The notes below the pieces were generated by a model. It ran no database searches. It was not told the origin of the DNA and saw nothing but the letters and a program-made list of their open reading frames with translations. DNA of 64,000 bases from Bombyx mori (Eukaryota > Arthropoda > Insecta > Lepidoptera > Bombycidae): contig NC_085126.1 of assembly GCF_030269925.1 (NCBI RefSeq), forward strand, positions 6,512,501 to 6,576,500. Reading direction: 5' to 3'. The position numbers and the translations under genes were made by a program. This document shows positions 58,801 through 64,000 of this stretch, piece after piece. The first letter of the stretch is position 1. Each line of letters begins with the position of its first letter.

Positions 58801-61800
58801 TATTGCTTAGGTTTATTCAGTTCATTCAAACGAAATTCCTTCATTCAAAATAATGAGGCCTCGGGATCATAATGAGAAGTCTGTATACTACTATTATTTT
58901 TACTACTACTACTATTTTACTACTACTATTTTTTACAGGTGGTAGGACCTCTTGGGAGGCCACACGGGTAGGTACCACCACCCCGCCTATTTCCGCCGTG
59001 AAGCAGTAATGCGTTTCGGTTCGAAGGGTGGGGTAGCCGTTGTATCTATACTGAGATCTTAGAACTTATATCTCAAGGTGGGTGGCGCATTTACGTTGTA
59101 GACGTCTATGGGTTCCAGTAACATCACCACTTCATCCACTTAACATCAGGTGGGCTGTGAGCTCGTCCATCCATATAAGCAATAAAAAAAAAACGAATCA
59201 TTCGGGGAATTGCATAGTATTTCCACGCTACATAATTGAAATTGTCATTAGCAATATTCAGGCACATTAGAGTATCTCTTATTTTTTTTTTTTTTTTTTA
59301 TTGCCCTTGTAGGCAGACGAGCATACGGCCCTCCTGATGGTGAGTGGTTACCGTCGCCCATGGGCTTCAACAATGCCAGGGGCAAGACCGAGCCGCTGCC
59401 TACCGCTTAATACTCTCCACAAGCCTCGTTTGAAGAAGGACATGTCATAGCGCTCGGGAAACACCGTGGAGGGGAGCTCATTCCATAGCCGGATGGTACG
59501 TGGCAAGAAGGCTCTCTGGAAACGCACTGTGAATGACCGCAGTGGCTCCAGGTAGTATGGATGAACTCTACTCCGGTGGCGGGCGGTGCGATGGTAGAAA
59601 CGAGATGACGGTATCATCTCGAACAATTCCTCATTAACAAGCATTTCTTCTAGAAACGATTTTAGCACACTGAGTTTCTCGCCGGATCTTCTCAGTGGGT
59701 CGCGTTTCCGATCCAGTGCTAGATTCTGCGAAGCACTGCTCTTGCTAGGGCCAGCGTTAGCAACACTCCGGTTTGAGCCCCGTGAGCTCACCTACACGAC
59801 AAGGAGAAGCTGAAAGCCTCTCAGCCTCTCAAGGCTATCAGCATAGGTAGGAAAAAAAAAGAAGCGATGGCGTGTTCCGACTCAAACTGCCATTAACTTC
59901 AAAGCGGTAAGACTTCTATGTAATTCTTCAAAGAGGGCAGGCGTCGTTCTAATAATAACTTATGATTAATCTATCTAACAATTAAACCGCATTATCCAAT
60001 TTACAATGAGTCAATACAACGTTTACTCGATTTGAAGTCGTCGTGGCCTAAAGGATAAGACGTCCGGTGCATTCGTGTTGAGAGATGCACCGGTGTTCGA
60101 ATCCCGCCGGCGGGTACCAATTTTTCTAATGAATAACATCGTGTAATAAAAAATATGAAACCCGCAAAATCATAATTTGCGTAATTACTGGTGGTAGGAC
60201 CTCTTGTGAGCCCGCGCGGGTAGGTACCACAGCCCTGCCTATTTCTGCCGTGAAGCAGTAATGCGTTTCGGTTTGAAGGGTGAGGCAGCCGTTGTAACTA
60301 TACCGAGATCTTAGAACTTATATCTCAAGGTGGGTGGCGCATTTACGTTGTAGATGTCCATGGGCTCCAGTAACCATTTAACGCCAAGTAGGCTGTGAGC
60401 TCGTCCACAATCTAAGCAATAAAAAAAAATCATCAACTCACCTCTTGCATCATGGTAATGAATTCGGAAAACGCCCAATTCAATTGACTTAGCAGCGAAT
60501 TCAGGAAGGCTGCCGCTTCAGGAGGATTCGATAATAGATATTGCCTGATCCTACCTTGTATGACCTCGGACGGACATGGACCTAAAATTTACAGGACATG
60601 ATTTCGTAAATTTGACCTGACTCGCTGGTGGTGGTACCGTTTCCTGCATCGGAAAAACATTCAGCTACGTCATTGTCAGCTATTCATTCAGCTATGAACA
60701 AGTTTTGTATGCTGATTATCTGAGTTTTATTATCTATATATTATGTATATATTTAACGTATATAAATATGTATATCAGTCTGGTTTCATAACTCAGGGAA
60801 ACTCAATTTGGGGCGGAATGATCGTGCGTGTTTTTTTGTTATTGCTTAGATGGGCGGACAAGCTCACAGCCCACCTGGCGTTAAGTGGTTACTGGAGTCC
60901 ATAGACACTAACGCTGTAAATGCGCCACCCACCTTGACATATAAGTTCTAAGGTCTCAAGTATAGTTACAACGGCTGCCCCACCCTTCAAACCGAAACGC
61001 ATTACTGCTTCACGGCAGAAATAGGCAGGGTGGTGGTACCTACCCGTGAGGACTCACAAGAGGTCCAACCACCAGTAAAAAAAGTTCCGGGTTATTATCG
61101 ATTTGAGAGCTTTATTTATTGTTGTCAATTCAACAAGTGTACGTCAGTATACCGTCCGTGCCAGTGCTGCTTTCTACTGGACTTTCCACCCCACCTATTT
61201 CTGCTCCGAAGCATTAAAAAAGGACCTAGGCCTCGTAGCTGAAGCTGAGTAGCAACATCCACATTGTCAAATCTATGTGTTCCGGTAACCGGTAACTTAA
61301 CAACAGTCGAACAGTGAGCTCGATCACTCTTCTGTGCAATAAACAAAATACTAACCCATTCTCGATCATAAGGTATTATTTATTTGTGGTTTTCTGTAAT
61401 AAAAAAAAAATTCCAATAGACGTTCTCACCGAAACATTGGCTCATCAGACCGGCATCAACTTTCGCGCCCAAATTATTAACTGTAGGCTCTCTATCGCCG
61501 TACCTAGATTAAAAAGAAACCTCAAATGTGTGTGCACAGATAGGATGTTAAAAAAATTCTGTAGGTACGATAACTCTACTTCTTTCTGCGACCAAGTAGT
61601 TGTACGTATCGGTCTGTGTGGACAGTGTACAGCAAAATTGATACTTCATCTTTATGTGTTAATCTTAAGAAGCGGTATTTACGGTGATGAGTTACCACTA
61701 ACATTCCTCCTCCTTGCTTCGATAATCTTCGATGTTGAGAGTCGTGGCCTCCCTTAATAACTTCTCCTGGACTATCTTGTGTCACTAACATTATCTATTA

Positions 61801-63514
61801 AATATTAATGGTGTTGTGAGTTCATTCACGCTAAGCTAGATCAGAGATTTCTTCCTATTTAAATCTCAAGTTGTGTACGCTACATTCAGCAGAGCATACA
61901 GTTAATCAGCTGGCCTTATGTTTCATGTGACAAATAAAGAAAAAAAACAACAAGCAGATTAGTTACTTAGCAGCTAAATGCGGCCATTGTCGATGTTTGA
62001 ACCCGAAGCCAGTGCCGTGCCAGAATCTGACCAGGACCCAGTTGGACTGCGCCCATGCCCTGTTCTGGTATGGACGGAGCAACTCCTCTATCATACGCAT
62101 TTGTCTGTTTGACAGAGAAAAGAAATTTCTTTTGTTCACTATTCTGTAACTGCATAAGGATACTGGATTTAACGGTGGGTAGCAGCTTGGTTCTGCCCCT
62201 GGAAATATTTTTTTGTCCTACCTAAGCTGCTAGCCTTGAGAGGCTATTTCAGCTTACGCTAAGGTTACCCTTAACTAGTAGGTGAGCTCACGGGCTCAAA
62301 CCGGAGTGATGCTAACACTGACCCTAGCAAGAGCAGTGCTTCGCAGAATCTACCACCGGATCGGAAACGCGACTCACTGAGAAGATCCGGCGAGAAACTC
62401 AGTGGGCTGTGTCTATGGGTTAATTTGAGGACGGTGACCGGAGCTTGTGGTACCTAAAAGCATCGTTAATGGATCGGGGCCCTGGCGTTACTGAAGTCCA
62501 TTAGCGACGGTAATTACTCACCATCAGGTGGGCAGTAAAAAAAGTTAGATGATTAAGTGGTTATGTAGACACAACAATGAGAACACCACCACCCACCTCG
62601 AAACTCAACTTCAATGTTTCGATTATTGTTTCATAACGTCTATTGCATAAGGCCACCCAAACTCCCCAATTCCACTAAATCTTTTTTTTCAATTTGGCCG
62701 TGTGCTGTATTTCAAAAAGTTTTGCAAAACGGTAATGATTGCTTTGAAAATAATAATTTAAATACAGACTGTTTGAAAGGAACTCGTTCTATCGCCCTCA
62801 TTGTAGCTGGCTGTGTCGCGAACGACGCTAAAGTCTGGACTAAGGACTCTCTGGTGCTGGCCAACACAATTCTCGAATCCGCAAACTCGGTACATAGGAA
62901 CGCAGCGCACGATACGACCTGTGTTTCCCAATCTGAGGACAGGAAAAGTTGATGACAAAAATTCAAGGTTTTCATTGAATGATCTCGTCTATTTGTATGG
63001 CAAGCATTGGAAAGATAGTCCTCGATTTTTTATTTAATTTTTTTATTGCTTAGATGGGTGGACGAGTAAAGCCCACCTGGTGTTAAGTGTTTACTGGAGT
63101 CCATAGACATCTACAACGTAAATGACGCCGCTCATCTCGAGACATGAGTTCTAAGGTCTCAGTATAGTTACAACGGCTGCCCCACCCTTCAAGCTGAAAC
63201 GCATTATTGCTTCACGGTAAAAATAGGCAGGGTGGTGGTACCCACAACTGCGAACTCACAAGAGGTCCTACCACCAGTAAAGACTATATATTTCTTATTC
63301 CCTTGAAAGTTGAAAATAAAATATGTAAAACGAACATGATTCGGCCCATTTATCGGTTTCTATAAAAACAAATAGTAGTGGATACCAGGTATCTGCTGCA
63401 CGGGAACCGTCGGATGCATGTACAGACGTAAAGTATTGCACAGTTCAAGCATTGCGTCTACGTGGTACTCCGGAACGAAGGCGAAGAGAGGCTCCGAGAA
63501 TTCTGGAGATTCTT
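52864..63514 (-). CDS. RNF123: E3 ubiquitin-protein ligase RNF123 (KPC1), C-terminal portion
   Basis: RNF123/KPC1 is a cytoplasmic RING ligase known in mammals for ubiquitinating p27 and processing NF-kB p105. Nine exons of its 3' part, in transcript order: 63386-63514, 62770-62932, 61967-62104, 60442-60581, 57547-57732, 55401-55571, 54272-54380, 53559-53751 and 52864-52960. Phases fit except between the third and fourth, where one short exon is missing (candidate 61359-61396). Family landmarks in order: SEPLFAFVPEYHVDA, FADSRIVLASTRESLVQTLA, AWAQSNWVLVRFWHGTGFGF, FLNSLLSQLNWAFSEFITMM, LCATCFDLYHGLARALEMTL. The C-terminal RING has CTIC, then CGHHSCRAC, then CFFC, all eight ligands present, ending EIEPANN. 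The donor of 62770-62932 is the weaker gtctgt, chosen because it gives the right phase and alignment. The SPRY-containing N-terminus lies outside the window. Confidence 0.9.
53111..53358 (-). repeat. Bm1-type SINE in last RNF123 intron
   Basis: Antisense-to-plus 3' copy, same sense as the RNF123 transcript, from poly-T to cctaccaccaat. Confidence 0.9.
53811..53838 (+). repeat. SINE 3'-terminal fragment beside RNF123 exon
   Basis: Only the last 28 bp of the family are left (gagctcgtccaaccacctaa and the A-rich end), about 60 bp from the acceptor of RNF123 exon 53559-53751. Confidence 0.6.
54472..54889 (-). repeat. Near full-length Bm1-type SINE, diverged
   Basis: The body is followed by the extended 5' region (ccttcaccgtgaaaatcaat) and a recognisable tRNA-like head with a B-box (gcggaattcgaactccgg) up to tttggttacgagga. 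The A-tail has been lost. Confidence 0.8.
55018..55239 (+). mobile_element. Helitron-like element, family H1
   Basis: Best-preserved copy of H1: starts TCTATACTAATATATAAAT and ends gcgggcgagtacggCTAG followed by T. Confidence 0.65.
55650..56210 (-). repeat. AT-rich dispersed repeat split by a SINE
   Basis: Reverse copy of 51270-51640. The SINE at 55726-55979 inserted at tttgtgac/tgactcc, leaving a short TGAC duplication. Confidence 0.55.
55726..55979 (+). repeat. Bm1-type SINE with long A-tail
   Basis: Complete 3' body with 19 terminal A's, which indicates a fairly recent insertion. Confidence 0.9.
56231..56550. mobile_element. AT-rich foldback (long inverted repeat) element, copy 1
   Basis: Two arms of about 120 bp (left starts aatagtttaaaaaacacgct and ends ggatggggtgc; right is its complement, starting gcaccccacgc) surround a loop of about 75 bp. 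A second copy with the same loop lies at about 46895-47205. Confidence 0.7.
57062..57490 (-). repeat. Full-length Bm1-type SINE
   Basis: Antisense copy that keeps the tRNA-like head: minus strand gtcgtcgtggcctaacggat, then a gttcgaatcccgcaggcggg B-box, then the linker and body to the poly-A. Confidence 0.9.
57733..58934. other. RNF123 intron, AT-rich
   Basis: No exon. It holds a fragment related to the foldback arms (about 57790-57900). An AT-tailed mobile-element end is at about 58640-58725 (ctccgtccgcgcaattttcg, then ttaatatatagata). Confidence 0.4.
58935..59193 (+). repeat. Bm1-type SINE with A-tail
   Basis: 3' copy with a short internal insertion (catcaccacttcatcc) before the terminal block. 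Confidence 0.9.
59281..59663 (-). mobile_element. Non-LTR retrotransposon 3' end (type T parent) with RT tail
   Basis: Minus strand: coding sequence for the end of a reverse transcriptase (FFKRGLWRVLSGRQ after RTIRLWNELPSTVFPERYD), a stop at 59348, then the 110-bp type T tail and poly-A at 59283-59300. This copy shows which element the many short T tails come from. It is 5'-truncated at about 59663. Confidence 0.75.
59664..59859 (+). mobile_element. Jockey-type LINE 3' end, head-to-head with a type T LINE
   Basis: Plus-orientation 3' UTR from actgagtttctcgccggatc to cataggtaggaaaaaaaaa. Its truncated 5' end abuts the truncated 5' end of the type T element. Confidence 0.8.
60038..60429 (+). 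repeat. Full-length Bm1-type SINE (reference copy)
   Basis: Complete unit: tRNA-like head with an A-box-like tggcctaaaggataag and a B-box ggtgttcgaatcccgcc, linker (aatttttctaatgaataac), 240-bp body and A-tail. All other SINE copies in the window can be aligned to it. It ends 12 bp from RNF123 exon 60442-60581. Confidence 0.9.
60831..61076 (-). repeat. Bm1-type SINE, 5'-truncated, antisense
   Basis: Well-preserved 3' copy in an RNF123 intron. Confidence 0.9.
61189..61350 (+). repeat. Degenerate Bm1-type SINE
   Basis: Landmarks cacctatttctgctccgaag, gtgttccggtaac, cagtgagctcgatcac and gtgcaataaa appear in family order with heavy change. Confidence 0.55.
61359..61396 (-). other. Candidate 38-bp RNF123 exon with in-frame TGA
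   Basis: The minus strand has a strong acceptor (a run of ten T's, then attacag) and a strong donor (gttagt) exactly 38 bp apart. That is the length modulo 3 needed to join exons 61967-62104 and 60442-60581. In that frame it reads KPQINNTL-stop-SRM. The position and the N-L-S pattern fit the family, but the TGA would end the protein before the RING. It may be a decoy, a sequence error or a real null allele. Confidence 0.35.
62174..62541 (+). repeat. Type T tail interrupted by a Jockey-type insertion
   Basis: The T tail runs to ggttctgcccctgg (62202), is broken by the 62203-62479 insert, and resumes at ccctggcgttactgaagtcc to its A-tail. Confidence 0.85.
62203..62479 (-). mobile_element. Jockey-type LINE 3' end nested in a type T tail
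   Basis: 5'-truncated 277-bp copy with a CCCTGG target duplication (62197-62202 and 62480-62485) and an A-rich 3' end. Confidence 0.85.
63038..63279 (-). repeat. Bm1-type SINE, 5'-truncated, antisense
   Basis: 3' copy with several substitutions in an RNF123 intron. Confidence 0.9.
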
Positions 63515-63553
63515 CTGAAGGTTATGAAACAAAAAATACTTAGGAACAAGGTT

Positions 63554-63666
63554 TTCTTTATTGCCCTTGTGGGCAGACGAGCATGCGGCCCACCTGATGG
63601 TGAGTGGTTACCGTCGCCTATGGACTTCAGCAATGCCAGGGGCAGAGCCAAGCCGCAGCCTACCGC
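63554..63666 (-). repeat. Non-LTR 3'-tail repeat (type T)
   Basis: Reversed 110-bp unit, 40 bp from the acceptor of RNF123 exon 63386-63514. Confidence 0.85.
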
Positions 63667-64000
63667 AACTGATTCTTTGAACTTTTCCAAGATAGAAGGG
63701 TTCGTTCGTTCACTCATCTGAGTAACCAAAAATCTGGTTCGAAGGTCCAAAGCCTTTTGAATCGCTGTGTATTAAAAGACTGTGCACTTAGAAATGAGCC
63801 GCGAGATTCCCTAGACATTTTATTGATAGTGATAAAAGCATATGAATTAGCATTTGTTGTTAACCCATTGCCTGCCATGAGGATCATCGGTGCTTTATGT
63901 GGCACACTGAAGTAATTATGTCGATTTCTGTTACTAAGGCGCCGGAAAGTTAGGTCGTCTTGTACCCCAAAAAAAAACAGGTAATGTAGATTTTTAGTAC
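63667..64000. other. Right edge, RNF123 intron sequence
   Basis: A minus-strand ORF at 63714-63905 does not resemble the expected upstream RNF123 region. I see no exon here. The rest of the gene must continue to the right. Confidence 0.35.

Noticed and set aside
59348..59791. 147-aa protein-coding gene
   Set aside because: The first part is the antisense of a Jockey-type 3' UTR and the rest is the C-terminus of another LINE. It is a chance fusion.

Overview
The window looks like lepidopteran, most likely Bombyx (silk moth), nuclear DNA. It holds intron-rich animal genes with GT-AG junctions, set in AT-rich sequence packed with short retrotransposed repeats. The commonest repeat is a tRNA-headed SINE of the Bm1 type, with about 30 copies that mostly keep only their 3' half. 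I assigned the organism from the repeats and protein character, not from a search.

Layout. Positions 1-6000 hold old SINEs, an unrecognised 265-aa repeat-containing ORF on the minus strand, a TIR element, and a 1.54-kb pogo-like DNA transposon carrying a helix-turn-helix ORF. Positions 6029-8792 (+) hold complete mitochondrial phenylalanyl-tRNA synthetase (3 exons, 443 aa). Positions 9599-12295 (+) hold complete endonuclease G (6 exons, 309 aa). Positions 12.4-16.1 kb are repeats: a MITE/SINE composite, a Helitron-like element, a hAT MITE, and a non-LTR 3' end with a clean 11-bp target duplication. Positions 16139-20548 (-) hold complete eIF2-alpha (6 exons, 332 aa) with the regulatory Ser51 site; part of its last exon is duplicated upstream.

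Positions 26652-51832 (+) hold a FACIT-like (collagen IX-like) gene. I place 22 coding exons, whose phases all agree: secretion signal, thrombospondin-N/laminin-G-like domain, interrupted Gly-X-Y helix and a short Cys-containing C-terminus. The exon with the initiator Met was not found. The introns are full of mobile elements, including a young 1.9-kb Jockey-type insertion with an intact reverse transcriptase ORF and a Gypsy-type solo LTR. Positions 52864-63514 (-) hold the 3' part of RNF123/KPC1 (E3 ubiquitin ligase, nine exons ending in a C-terminal RING), convergent with the collagen gene. Its 5' part lies beyond the right edge. A good candidate for one missing 38-bp exon contains an in-frame TGA.

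The five host genes are functionally unrelated: mitochondrial translation, mitochondrial nuclease, cytosolic translation initiation, extracellular matrix and ubiquitin ligation. I saw no operon-like logic, CRISPR array, phage or cluster that would count as a new molecular system. The most interesting content is transposon biology: a MITE that apparently spread together with a SINE inside it; a TA-target MITE nested in a Helitron-like element, whose sister copy 33 kb away shows the empty site; a 5'-inverted (twin-primed) LINE fragment; head-to-head and nested insertions of two LINE tails; and five hAT-type elements with 8-bp target duplications.
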